From DUOD01 sp050945235 (GTDB lineage Bacteria > Bacillota > Clostridia > DUOD01), in NCBI GenBank assembly GCA_050945235.1, contig JBMNSO010000067.1, forward strand, positions 1 to 9,586: a DNA stretch of 9,586 bases, read 5' to 3'. Positions within the stretch are counted from its first letter, which is position 1; every line of letters starts with the position of its first letter. Positions 1-6,696 of this stretch are shown here, in pieces. The notes below the pieces were generated by a model that saw only the letters and a list, made by a program, of their open reading frames with translations, was not told where the DNA came from and made no database searches. The position numbers were made by a program, and so were the translations under genes.

Positions 1-42
1 TTGCAACAGCCCAGGGGCGGCGCAGTATAAGTCCGAGAGAAG
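1..42 (+). other. Window edge, possible 3' end of an upstream gene (undecided)
   Basis: All three forward frames are open from the window edge. Frame 1 stops at TAA 28-30, frame 3 at TAA 60-62, and frame 2 at TGA 71-73, which overlaps the ATG at 70 in an ATGA arrangement. Any of these could be the tail of an upstream gene in the same operon. The stretch is too short to choose between them and no tail matches a family I recognise. Confidence 0.25.
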
Positions 43-483
43 GTGGTGGTATCTATATTTAAGAAAAAGATGATAATTTCCGTTACAGGGAAACAGAGAT
101 ACCCGGAAGGCCGGGATAATGAAATAGAACTGGTAACTATGGGAACACTATACAAGACAGGAGATACCATATATATTGAATATGAGGAAAACCAATTATG
201 GGAGGAAGACGGGAAGACCGTTATTACAATTGAACCGGATACCATATCCATGGAGAGGGTAGGCAGCAATACCACCAAGTTGATATTCCAAAAGGGGAAG
301 AAATATGTAAACCATTACGATACCCCCTATGGCACCTTCGAACTGGGTATATTTCCTACCATGGTGGACACTGCCGTCGACGAGGCCGGTGGCAACCTGT
401 TCCTTAAATATCAGTTGGACATAGGCGGGATATATACCAGCACAAACGAATTAACAATCACCCTAAAGGAGAGGAAACATTGA
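43..483 (+). CDS. DUF1934 (YwiB-like) beta-barrel protein
   Basis: This small protein of about 146 residues matches the DUF1934/YwiB family in length, pattern and position. The family is a calycin-like beta-barrel of unknown biochemical role, commonly encoded directly before argS in Firmicutes. Visible family-like features are the N-terminal strand IISVTGKQ, a central Y-x-x-x-x-Y-E-E segment near residues 45-50, and a C-terminal half (about 95-140) with a short-chain, alternating hydrophobic pattern that includes LGIFPT and LKYQLDIGG. There is no signal peptide, membrane segment or catalytic motif. The start is uncertain. GTG at 43 or 46 lies inside the only purine-rich Shine-Dalgarno-like stretch (AGAAGGTGG, 38-46), while ATG at 70 starts at a natural family boundary but has no well-spaced ribosome site. 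Its stop overlaps the argS start, so the two are almost certainly cotranscribed and translationally coupled. Function is not inferred beyond the family. Confidence 0.8.
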   Translation: MVVSIFKKKMIISVTGKQRYPEGRDNEIELVTMGTLYKTGDTIYIEYEENQLWEEDGKTVITIEPDTISMERVGSNTTKLIFQKGKKYVNHYDTPYGTFELGIFPTMVDTAVDEAGGNLFLKYQLDIGGIYTSTNELTITLKERKH

Positions 484-2168
484 TAAATTTAGTAGATGAC
501 ATAAAGGCAGATATAATAGGAATAGTCAACCAGGCGGTTAATAGTGCCCGGGAAAGGGGACAGCTCGAAATTGACCAGGTACCTGATATACAGGTGGAGG
601 TGCCCAGGGAAAGGAATCATGGCGATTTTTCGGTGAACACCGCTATGACCATGGTGCGCTTGGTGAAAAAGCCCCCTCGGGAGATAGCGGCCATATTAAT
701 AAAAAATATGGAATATAAAGATACCTTTATTGAAAAGGTGGAAACGGCAGGGCCGGGCTTTATAAATTTTTATCTCAAAAAGGACTGGCTGTGGCAGGTG
801 GTGCCCGTCATACTGGAACTTACGGATAGGTATGGCAGGGTGGACATAGGCAAGGGCGCCAGGGTGCAGGTGGAGTTTGTCAGCGCAAACCCTACCGGTC
901 CCATGCACATGGGCAATGCCCGGGGTGCCGCTCTGGGTGATTCCCTGGCCAGTGTACTGGAGGCGGCGGGGTATCAAGTGGACAGGGAGTTTTACATAAA
1001 CGATGCCGGAAATCAAATAGATAAGTTCGGGAAGTCCCTGGAGGCCAGATACCTGCAACTGTTGGGCCATCAAGCCCAGGTGCCCGAAGGTGGCTACCAG
1101 GGCCAGGATATTATAGACCATGCCAGGGCCATAATAGACCAGGAAGGGGACAAATACCTGGATATGCCATCCGATAAACGGCGGAAGGCCTTTGTAGAAT
1201 ACGCGTTAAAAAAGAATATTGCCAAGTTGAAGGAAGACCTGGCCGCCTTTGGGGTGGAATTTGATGTATGGTTTTCCGAACAGTCATTGTACGATAATGG
1301 TGATATACAGGATACCATAGACTACCTAAAGGATAAGGGCTATACCTATGAAAAGGACGACGCCCTGTGGTTTAAGGCCTCGGACTTCGGCGCCGACAAA
1401 GACGAGGTGCTGGTTAGGAATAACGGTATCCCCACCTATCTTGCCGGTGATATTGCATACCACCGGAACAAGTTTGTGGTAAGGGGCTATGACCGGGTGA
1501 TCGATATTTGGGGTGCGGACCATCACGGCCATGTGGCCAGGATGAAGGGCAGTATGCGGGCCCTGGGCTGTGACCCCGACAGGCTGAATATTATAATAAT
1601 GCAGTTGGTTAGGCTCCTAAGGAAGGGTGAAGTGGCTAGGATGTCTAAAAGGCAGGGGCAGGCCATTACCCTGGCTGATTTGATTGACGAAGTGGGCAGG
1701 GACGCGGCCCGGTTCTTCTTTAATATGCGGTCTGCCGACAGCCACCTGGATTTTGACCTGGACCTGGCGGTCGAACAATCCAATGATAATCCGGTTTTTT
1801 ATGTTCAGTATGCCCATGCCAGGATATGCAGTATATTAAGACAGGTGGAACAGGATGGGATAAGGCTTAAGGATTTTAAGACCATAGATTACAGCTGTTT
1901 GACCCATGAGACAGAACTGGAACTCTTAAGAAAATTAATCGAGTATCCCGAGGAAATAACCATAGCGGCAAAAACCATGGAACCCAGTCGGATAACCAGG
2001 TATGTTTTGGATTTATCTTCCCTGTTCCATTCCTTTTACAACAGCTGCAGGGTCAAGCTGGAGGATGAGGAGCTTATGCAGGCCCGATTGGCCCTTATTA
2101 CCTCGGTTAGGACGGTCATTAAAAATGTGCTCGACCTTCTTAAAATAAAGGCTCCTGATAAAATGTAA
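480..2168 (+). CDS. argS: Arginyl-tRNA synthetase
   Basis: This cytoplasmic class I aminoacyl-tRNA synthetase charges tRNA-Arg with arginine using ATP. At 562 residues it is standard length. Residues 1-110 form the N-terminal Add-1-type tRNA-recognition domain, with the family pattern ERNHGDFSVN. The catalytic Rossmann core begins near 125 and carries ANPTGPMHMGN, where the HIGH-type signature is H143-M-G-N146, then YINDAGNQ. The WGADHHGHVARM segment and the KMSKS-like loop MSKR (388-391) follow. The last roughly 120 residues are the DALR anticodon-binding domain, ending KAPDKM. The start is TTG at 480-482, overlapping the upstream TGA (481-483) and preceded by a strong AAAGGAGAGG at 465-474, five bases before the start. 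The only notable variant is Asn for the final His of HIGH, which I recall as common in clostridial ArgRS. It is the second gene of a three-gene operon. Confidence 0.97.
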   Translation: MINLVDDIKADIIGIVNQAVNSARERGQLEIDQVPDIQVEVPRERNHGDFSVNTAMTMVRLVKKPPREIAAILIKNMEYKDTFIEKVETAGPGFINFYLKKDWLWQVVPVILELTDRYGRVDIGKGARVQVEFVSANPTGPMHMGNARGAALGDSLASVLEAAGYQVDREFYINDAGNQIDKFGKSLEARYLQLLGHQAQVPEGGYQGQDIIDHARAIIDQEGDKYLDMPSDKRRKAFVEYALKKNIAKLKEDLAAFGVEFDVWFSEQSLYDNGDIQDTIDYLKDKGYTYEKDDALWFKASDFGADKDEVLVRNNGIPTYLAGDIAYHRNKFVVRGYDRVIDIWGADHHGHVARMKGSMRALGCDPDRLNIIIMQLVRLLRKGEVARMSKRQGQAITLADLIDEVGRDAARFFFNMRSADSHLDFDLDLAVEQSNDNPVFYVQYAHARICSILRQVEQDGIRLKDFKTIDYSCLTHETELELLRKLIEYPEEITIAAKTMEPSRITRYVLDLSSLFHSFYNSCRVKLEDEELMQARLALITSVRTVIKNVLDLLKIKAPDKM

Positions 2169-2189
2169 AGAAAGGATAGTGGGTATAAA

Positions 2190-2828
2190 GTGAAGATTAA
2201 ATGGTTTGGCCATGCGTGTTTTAAACTTACCTCCCAAAGAGGTGTTTCAGTGATAACCGATCCCTTCGACCAGTCGGTGGGCTATGACCTGCCCGGACAA
2301 AGTGCGGATGTGATAACCGTCAGCCATGACCATTATGACCACAATTATGTGGAAGGGGTGAGGGGAGTACCGCTTCTTATCAATAAAGTAGGGGAGTTTC
2401 ATATAAAGGACGTGGCAATAAGGGGTATCAAGACTTGGCACGATGAAATGGGAGGTGCCAAACGGGGGGAAAATATCGTCTTTAACATAAGGATGGATGA
2501 TATTAACATATGCCACTTAGGCGACCTGGGTCATATGTTGTCCCAAGAACAAGTAGCGGATATTGGAGCAGTGGATGTGTTATTGGTACCGGTGGGCGGT
2601 ATCTTTACCGTAGACAAGGTGGGGGCCATGGGGGTAATCCAGGCAATAAAACCGCGGATGGTCATCCCCATGCATTACAGGACCGATGTATTGACCTTTA
2701 AAATAGATACCATAGACCCATTTTTGGAAATAGTCGGCGATTATGAAAGGCACGATACCAATGAAATAGAACTGAATAATAAAACCCTCCCATCGGATGG
2801 CCGGGTAGTTGTATTGAACTATAAATAA
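2190..2828 (+). CDS. Metallo-beta-lactamase-fold hydrolase (UPF0173/UlaG-like)
   Basis: A soluble 212-residue protein with the complete metal-binding set of the MBL fold: H46-D-H48-x-D50-H51 (in SHDHYDH), D112 in HLGDLGH, and H162 in PMHYRTD. The family-typical GHACF sits at residues 7-11 and TDPF at 23-26. Length and spacing fit the compact UPF0173/Lactamase_B_3 group, distantly related to UlaG and of unsettled substrate. Two zinc or manganese ions in the active site are expected from the family. GTG at 2190 is chosen because GHACF then begins at residue 7, as is usual. The nearest good purine run is AAAGGA at 2171-2176, 13 bases away, which is rather far, so translation may be modest or coupled to argS, whose stop is only 21 bases upstream. 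It is the last gene before the terminator at 2841. The substrate cannot be read from sequence. Confidence 0.88.
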   Translation: MKIKWFGHACFKLTSQRGVSVITDPFDQSVGYDLPGQSADVITVSHDHYDHNYVEGVRGVPLLINKVGEFHIKDVAIRGIKTWHDEMGGAKRGENIVFNIRMDDINICHLGDLGHMLSQEQVADIGAVDVLLVPVGGIFTVDKVGAMGVIQAIKPRMVIPMHYRTDVLTFKIDTIDPFLEIVGDYERHDTNEIELNNKTLPSDGRVVVLNYK

Positions 2829-2840
2829 AGGGTTTATTAC

Positions 2841-2875
2841 AATTCAGATGGGTACGCCCCGTCTGAATTTTATTT
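2841..2875 (+). terminator. Rho-independent terminator of the DUF1934-argS-MBL operon
   Basis: The arms 2841-2852 (AATTCAGATGGG) and 2858-2869 (CCCGTCTGAATT) form a 12-bp stem with one G-U pair around a five-base loop. A T-rich tail (TTATTTAT) follows. It lies 12 bases after the hydrolase stop and before the pyrG promoter, so it separates the two transcription units. Confidence 0.88.
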
Positions 2876-2887
2876 ATGCCCTTTAGC

Positions 2888-2916
2888 TTGACACATATAA
2901 AAGGGAAATATAAAAT
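2888..2916 (+). promoter_or_regulatory. pyrG promoter (sigma-A type)
   Basis: A perfect -35 TTGACA (2888-2893) and a -10 TAAAAT (2911-2916; five of six match) are separated by exactly 17 bases. The predicted start point is near 2922-2923, giving a leader of about 43 nt. That leader begins around AGTGGAATT and contains neither an initial GGGC run nor a terminator hairpin. The CTP-sensing reiterative-transcription attenuator known for Bacillus subtilis pyrG is therefore not visible here. Confidence 0.85.
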
Positions 2917-2965
2917 TAGATAGTGGAATTATAAGCATTATTATTTTGGCGACGGAGGTAGCTGT

Positions 2966-4576
2966 ATGGCCACGAAGTATATCTTTGTAACAGGAGGCGT
3001 TGTTTCTTCCCTGGGCAAGGGGATAACGGCAGCATCCTTGGGATGTTTATTAAAGAGCAGAGGTTTGAAGGTATCCATACAAAAATTCGATCCGTATATA
3101 AATATTGACCCCGGAACCATGAGCCCGTACCAGCACGGGGAAGTATTTGTTACCGATGACGGAGCGGAGACGGATTTAGACCTTGGCCATTATGAAAGGT
3201 TTATAGATACAAATCTCAGCAAAAACAGTAATGTGACCACCGGGAAGATTTACTGGTCGGTTATATCAAAGGAGCGGAGGGGTGATTACCTGGGGGTAAC
3301 GGTGCAGGTAATACCTCATATCACCAATGAAATAAAGAACAGGGTGTTCAGGATAGCCAGGGAAGGCAACCCTGATATCGTGATAACCGAGATAGGGGGT
3401 ACCGTTGGGGATATTGAGAGCCTACCCTTCTTAGAAGCCATTAGGCAGATAAGGGCCGATATAGGCGGGGAAAATGTCATGTTCATACATGTCACTCTGG
3501 TACCTTTTTTAGGTAAAGCCGGTGAGCTTAAAACAAAGCCCACCCAGCACAGTGTTAAGGAATTGAGGAGTATTGGTATACAACCCGACGTTATCGTATG
3601 CCGTACCGAGAAGCCCATTTCCAAAGAACTAAAAGACAAGATAGGCCTTTTTTGTAATTTAAGCGGTGATCATGTGGTACAAAACCTAGATGCCGACAGC
3701 ATATACGAAGTACCCTTGATGCTTGAAAGGGAGGGCCTGGATGATATAGTGATCAAGAGACTGGGCTTACAATGCAAAGGACACGACCTGGCGGAATGGA
3801 GGAGCATGATTGACAGGTTTAAGAACCCTAAGGCCAGTATAACCATCGGCCTGGTCGGAAAGTACGTGGAACTCCATGACGCTTATTTAAGCATAGCTGA
3901 GGCACTGACCCATGGCGGTATTTACAATGATACCGAAATAAAGATCAAGTGGATACATGCCGAAGATGTCGTTCCACAAAGGGTGGACGAGTTGCTGGGC
4001 GATGTGGACGGTATATTGGTTCCCGGCGGATTCGGGGACAGGGGCGTTGAAGGCAAGATATGTGCGGTGAAATATGCCCGGGAAAACAAGGTGCCCTTTT
4101 TTGGCATATGCCTAGGCATGCAGGCGGCTGTTATAGAGTTTGCCCGCCATGTACTTAATCTCAGTGGCGCAAACAGCAGTGAGTTGGATGCCGATACACC
4201 CCATCCGGTTATCGATTTAATGCCCGAACAGAATGAGGTGGACGACAAGGGCGGTACTATGAGGCTGGGCCTGTACCCCTGCAAATTATTGGAGGGATCC
4301 TTTGCCGCCAAGGCCTATGATACCGAATTGATATATGAAAGGCACAGGCACAGGTATGAGTTCAATAACGGGTATAAGGAACAATGTATGCGAAACGGGA
4401 TGGTGATATCAGGCGTATCCCCCGATGAACGGTTGGTGGAGATAATTGAACTGGATAACCATCCATGGTTTGTGGGGGTACAATTCCATCCCGAGTTCAA
4501 GTCAAGGCCTAATAGGCCCCATCCGTTGTTCAGGGATTTTATCAAGGCCTCCTTGGAATTTAGTAAAGCAAAATAA
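2966..4576 (+). CDS. pyrG: CTP synthase
   Basis: This enzyme makes CTP from UTP, ATP and glutamine (or ammonia), the last step of de novo pyrimidine ribonucleotide synthesis, and acts in the cytoplasm as a tetramer. At 536 residues it is full length. The N-terminal amidoligase domain (about 1-265) has the P-loop GGVVSSLGKG (10-19), the FDPYINIDPGTMSP segment and E142 in EIGGTVGD. The C-terminal class I glutamine amidotransferase domain (about 285-530) has PGGFGDRG, the nucleophile C382 in GICLGMQ, and the catalytic pair H508/E510 in QFHPEF. The ATG start is well supported by GGAGG seven bases upstream. It has its own promoter and terminator, so it looks monocistronic. No key residue is missing. 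Allosteric GTP activation and CTP inhibition are expected from the family. Confidence 0.98.
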   Translation: MATKYIFVTGGVVSSLGKGITAASLGCLLKSRGLKVSIQKFDPYINIDPGTMSPYQHGEVFVTDDGAETDLDLGHYERFIDTNLSKNSNVTTGKIYWSVISKERRGDYLGVTVQVIPHITNEIKNRVFRIAREGNPDIVITEIGGTVGDIESLPFLEAIRQIRADIGGENVMFIHVTLVPFLGKAGELKTKPTQHSVKELRSIGIQPDVIVCRTEKPISKELKDKIGLFCNLSGDHVVQNLDADSIYEVPLMLEREGLDDIVIKRLGLQCKGHDLAEWRSMIDRFKNPKASITIGLVGKYVELHDAYLSIAEALTHGGIYNDTEIKIKWIHAEDVVPQRVDELLGDVDGILVPGGFGDRGVEGKICAVKYARENKVPFFGICLGMQAAVIEFARHVLNLSGANSSELDADTPHPVIDLMPEQNEVDDKGGTMRLGLYPCKLLEGSFAAKAYDTELIYERHRHRYEFNNGYKEQCMRNGMVISGVSPDERLVEIIELDNHPWFVGVQFHPEFKSRPNRPHPLFRDFIKASLEFSKAK

Positions 4577-4615
4577 AGGGCGATAAAAGCAACGAAAAGA
4601 TATATCTAAACTGCA

Positions 4616-4656
4616 AAAGAGGCAAACCGTGAAATACATGGTCTGCCTCTTTCTTT
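4616..4656. terminator. Bidirectional terminator between pyrG and the membrane protein gene
   Basis: The arms 4616-4628 (AAAGAGGCAAACC) and 4640-4652 (GGTCTGCCTCTTT) form a 13-bp stem around an 11-base loop. There is a single imperfect pair: A-C when read from the plus strand, G-U when read from the minus strand. T-rich tails exist on both sides (CTTTAATT on plus, TTTTGCAG on minus). Because the two flanking genes converge here, the hairpin can end both transcripts. Confidence 0.85.
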
Positions 4657-4673
4657 AATTATGAGAAACATTA

Positions 4674-5705
4674 TTATACAATCGGAATATGAGCATCACC
4701 GTTATCCCGATCGGGCGATGTATCCTGTTCGGCCTTTCCAGCAGAGCTCTCATCTTGACTGTCTCCATTAGTTTTATTATCCTGGTTTCCACCCCCATCG
4801 GGTCCTTCGGCACCTTGGATGGATTTATCACTTCCATTAGCCCCTTGGGTTGCCTCTTTATCACTGGTATCCTTGTAAATCAGGAAGAGAAAGACGGTAA
4901 AGATTGTGGTTAATATGATTGTTATAATATTTGAAATTATGTTCATGTAATGGAAGGGGGGTACATCCATCAGGGCGGTGCGGTTGATGGCGGCATATAA
5001 GAGATTAAGGCCGATAACAACTGCTAAGATTATTATGGTGAATAATGCTCCTATGCCAAGTATTGTCCAAAAATTCTTTTTTGCTGCCTTAAAGCCCTTG
5101 GAAAAACCGCTTATTACCCCTTCATTGTCCATGATAATGGCCGGAAGCCATAGGGATATTAAAACGCTTATCACTACCGCAAGTATTATTATAGCTAGAA
5201 TAAAGATTACCAGTGCAATGATACCCCCCGTGGACAAGGTGCCAAATGGGTATATCTGACCCCCGTCGGTAAAATTTAGCCCTCCGAAACCGAGGAACAA
5301 TAACAAGACGCCTATGACGGCTATCACCAGAGATGCCAGTATGGCAACGGCCATGGCCAAGAGGGTACTCAATACTATTTTCCCCAGGTATTTCTTAATG
5401 CCTTCGCCGAAGTCCTTGATAGATACGCTATTACAATTTATTGCGGATTTAATCATATTGCCGGTGCCGGCATAAATGATTAATCCCATAAAGCCTATGA
5501 CCAAGGGAACTATCAGACTCATAACCATAATGTTGCCCAGGTTTGTAACCATCGATAATGGGTCTTGGGCACCAATTATCAGGTCATTTGTTTGGTTTAT
5601 AGTAAGAATACTGTATATAATGCTTATAACAATGTTGCCAATCTGGGGCAACAGTATTATTGGGTGGCTGCTTATCAATCCATAGGCCCGTTTAACGTAT
5701 TCCAT
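4674..5705 (-). CDS. Polytopic membrane protein with acidic hydrophilic C-terminal tail
   Basis: A 343-residue integral membrane protein of unknown function. Hydrophobic stretches at about 15-36, 57-79, 109-139, 161-190, 213-238 and 256-277 suggest six membrane helices. The basic N-terminus (MEYVKRAYG) suggests both ends are cytoplasmic. The segment DNEGVISGFSKGFKAAKKNF before helix 5 resembles a pattern in DUF4013/YciC-like and glycerophosphodiesterase-membrane-domain-like proteins: a conserved acidic-aromatic loop leading into a helix. That is a resemblance, not an assignment. Residues 279-343 are a disordered-looking tail rich in Gly, Asp, Asn, Gln, Ser, Glu and Lys, with no Cys or aromatic residue. 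The ATG at 5705 has AGGAGAGGA (5711-5719) at good spacing. The gene stands alone, with its own promoter, converging on pyrG and divergent from the cysteine-rich gene. No catalytic or transport motif is visible. Confidence 0.82.
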   Translation of the reverse strand: MEYVKRAYGLISSHPIILLPQIGNIVISIIYSILTINQTNDLIIGAQDPLSMVTNLGNIMVMSLIVPLVIGFMGLIIYAGTGNMIKSAINCNSVSIKDFGEGIKKYLGKIVLSTLLAMAVAILASLVIAVIGVLLLFLGFGGLNFTDGGQIYPFGTLSTGGIIALVIFILAIIILAVVISVLISLWLPAIIMDNEGVISGFSKGFKAAKKNFWTILGIGALFTIIILAVVIGLNLLYAAINRTALMDVPPFHYMNIISNIITIILTTIFTVFLFLIYKDTSDKEATQGANGSDKSIQGAEGPDGGGNQDNKTNGDSQDESSAGKAEQDTSPDRDNGDAHIPIV

Positions 5706-5735
5706 TCTAATCCTCTCCTAATGATCTTTTCTTAA

Positions 5736-5764
5736 ATTGTATCAAAAAGGAAATGCCAATACAA
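5736..5764 (-). promoter_or_regulatory. Promoter of the membrane protein gene
   Basis: Reading the minus strand, -35 TTGTAT (5759-5764; four of six) and -10 TACAAT (5736-5741; five of six) are separated by 17 bases. The predicted start falls near 5729, giving a leader of about 24 nt that contains the AGGAGAGGA ribosome site. Confidence 0.65.
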
Positions 5765-5829
5765 TGATATGAGACTACAGGACGAAATAAAATAATTTGT
5801 TAATTTTTGCAGGAAATATAAATATTTTA

Positions 5830-5848
5830 TAGAATAAATATTTATAAT
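5830..5848 (+). promoter_or_regulatory. Likely -10 region of the cysteine-rich gene
   Basis: Two candidate -10 boxes lie in this AT-rich stretch. One is a perfect TATAAT at 5843-5848 without a convincing -35. The other is TAGAAT at 5830-5835 with TTGCAG (5807-5812; only three of six) 17 bases upstream. Either would start transcription a short distance before the GGGAGGT ribosome site at 5864-5870. The choice cannot be made by eye. Confidence 0.4.
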
Positions 5849-5878
5849 CGGTTTTGTGAAAACGGGAGGTATTTTTCC

Positions 5879-6514
5879 TTGAATAATATAATGAACAAGG
5901 TATCCATAGCAGTTAAATGCTCTAAATGCGGCAAATTAAATATTGTTGATATACAGCCCTTCGATTTTTCCGGGGAGAAGACCATCGAAAGTAAGTGTGA
6001 GTGTTCCAATATGCTGGTCCGACTGTCCATGACAGACAAAAAATGGTGTAATATCAATGTATGGTGCCTTGCCTGCAACAATATCCATAATTATAGGATA
6101 AAATGGAAGCGTATGTGGACCGAGCGCGTTCTGGTACTATACTGTCCGCTATTCTCCTACGAAAACTGTCTTATTGGATGTATAAAGGATGTTTGTACCA
6201 TACTGGACAACAGGGACAAAAAATTGAATGACGCCTTGACCGGTATGGAATGGAACGAGTTTTTTATAAACCCAGGGGTTATGCTGGAGGTCTTTAACAG
6301 GATACAGGATTTCCATGACAAGGGCAGGATAATTTGCCGGTGCGGTAGCAACGATATAGTTGTGGGACTTAATGCCGGTTCAATAAACCTTATGTGCAGG
6401 AATTGCATGGGCAGTGCAATTGTGAGGGCATCAACTGCATTGGATCTAAAATGCCTCCAATCCATGGATGTCATTTATGTAGGCATCGGCTTAGAAACCC
6501 AGCGTATAAACTAA
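5879..6514 (+). CDS. Cysteine-rich, probable zinc-binding protein of unknown function
   Basis: A soluble 211-residue protein with 16 cysteines; I do not recognise its family. The cysteines fall into ribbon-like pairs. C14xxC17 with C40xC42 looks like one zinc ribbon. C63xxC66 with C89, or with C97/C101, may form a second. C153xC155 with C173xxC176 looks like a third, in mirrored order (CxC first). C57, C106 and C192 are left over. There is no signal peptide or membrane helix, and the middle (about 107-150) is a polar, helix-like segment. The TTG at 5879 is preferred because GGGAGGT (5864-5870) lies eight bases before it; ATG at 5891 is the alternative and would lose only four residues. The gene is a single unit between its own upstream AT-rich region and its terminator, directly before rho. 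Nucleic-acid binding is possible for zinc ribbons, but nothing here shows it. Confidence 0.8.
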   Translation: MNNIMNKVSIAVKCSKCGKLNIVDIQPFDFSGEKTIESKCECSNMLVRLSMTDKKWCNINVWCLACNNIHNYRIKWKRMWTERVLVLYCPLFSYENCLIGCIKDVCTILDNRDKKLNDALTGMEWNEFFINPGVMLEVFNRIQDFHDKGRIICRCGSNDIVVGLNAGSINLMCRNCMGSAIVRASTALDLKCLQSMDVIYVGIGLETQRIN

Positions 6515-6532
6515 TGTTTATACGCTTTTTTT
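6501..6532 (+). terminator. Terminator overlapping the stop codon of the cysteine-rich gene
   Basis: A perfect 11-bp stem is formed by 6501-6511 (AGCGTATAAAC) and 6516-6526 (GTTTATACGCT) around the four-base loop TAAT, followed by a run of Ts to 6532. The stop codon TAA (6512-6514) is inside the loop, so the last four sense codons form the 5' arm. The next gene (rho) has its own promoter immediately after. Confidence 0.9.
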
Positions 6533-6533
6533 C

Positions 6534-6562
6534 TTGACTAAAAAATCATTATGTAATATTAT
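6534..6562 (+). promoter_or_regulatory. Upstream rho promoter (sigma-A type)
   Basis: -35 TTGACT (6534-6539; five of six) and -10 TATTAT (6557-6562; five of six) are separated by 17 bases. Predicted initiation is near 6569, which leaves a leader of about 190 nt before the rho start. The -10 lies in one arm of an AT-rich inverted repeat, AATATTAT (6555-6562) and ATAATATT (6570-6577). This could be an operator, or simply a consequence of base composition. Confidence 0.72.
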
Positions 6563-6580
6563 ATATTAAATAATATTGTA

Positions 6581-6684
6581 TATCTTTCCGTTTTGCTATG
6601 TACGTTATTTTCCCATTTAAACAAGCATCTATTTTTCTGGTTGCCTGTTCTATTTCCCTGATGGGGGTCAGTTAATTAGGAAAT
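6581..6684 (+). promoter_or_regulatory. rho leader: pyrimidine-rich segment and imperfect hairpin
   Basis: Between 6581 and 6660, 57 of 80 bases are C or T, with 18 C against 10 G. This is the C-over-G, unstructured composition expected of a Rho-utilisation (rut) site. It is followed by an imperfect hairpin: ATTTCC (6652-6657) pairs with GGAAAT (6679-6684), and CTGA (6658-6661) with TCAG (6668-6671), with seven unpaired bases on the 3' side. Autoregulation of rho through attenuation in its own leader is established in E. coli and Bacillus subtilis, so a similar role here is a reasonable inference, not shown. Confidence 0.4.
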
Positions 6685-6696
6685 TACGTATTTTTA

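Noticed and set aside
696..1121. Minus-strand open frame of 141 codons inside argS
   Set aside because: Antisense to a fully conserved synthetase, with no ribosome site or family resemblance; it exists because of codon bias on the other strand.
2510..2701. 63-codon plus-strand frame inside the MBL hydrolase
   Set aside because: Alternative frame of a gene whose metal-binding residues (D112, H162) are encoded across this region; no independent signal.
3922..4311. Minus-strand open frame of 129 codons inside pyrG
   Set aside because: Lies wholly opposite the conserved glutaminase domain of CTP synthase and has low-complexity Ser/Pro composition typical of antisense frames.
4577..4673. Possible small RNA or gene after pyrG
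   Set aside because: The hairpin and T-tails on both sides are fully explained as a shared terminator for converging genes.
4689..5685. Several plus-strand open frames opposite the membrane protein gene
   Set aside because: None has a convincing ribosome site, while the minus-strand gene has a promoter, ribosome site and terminator.
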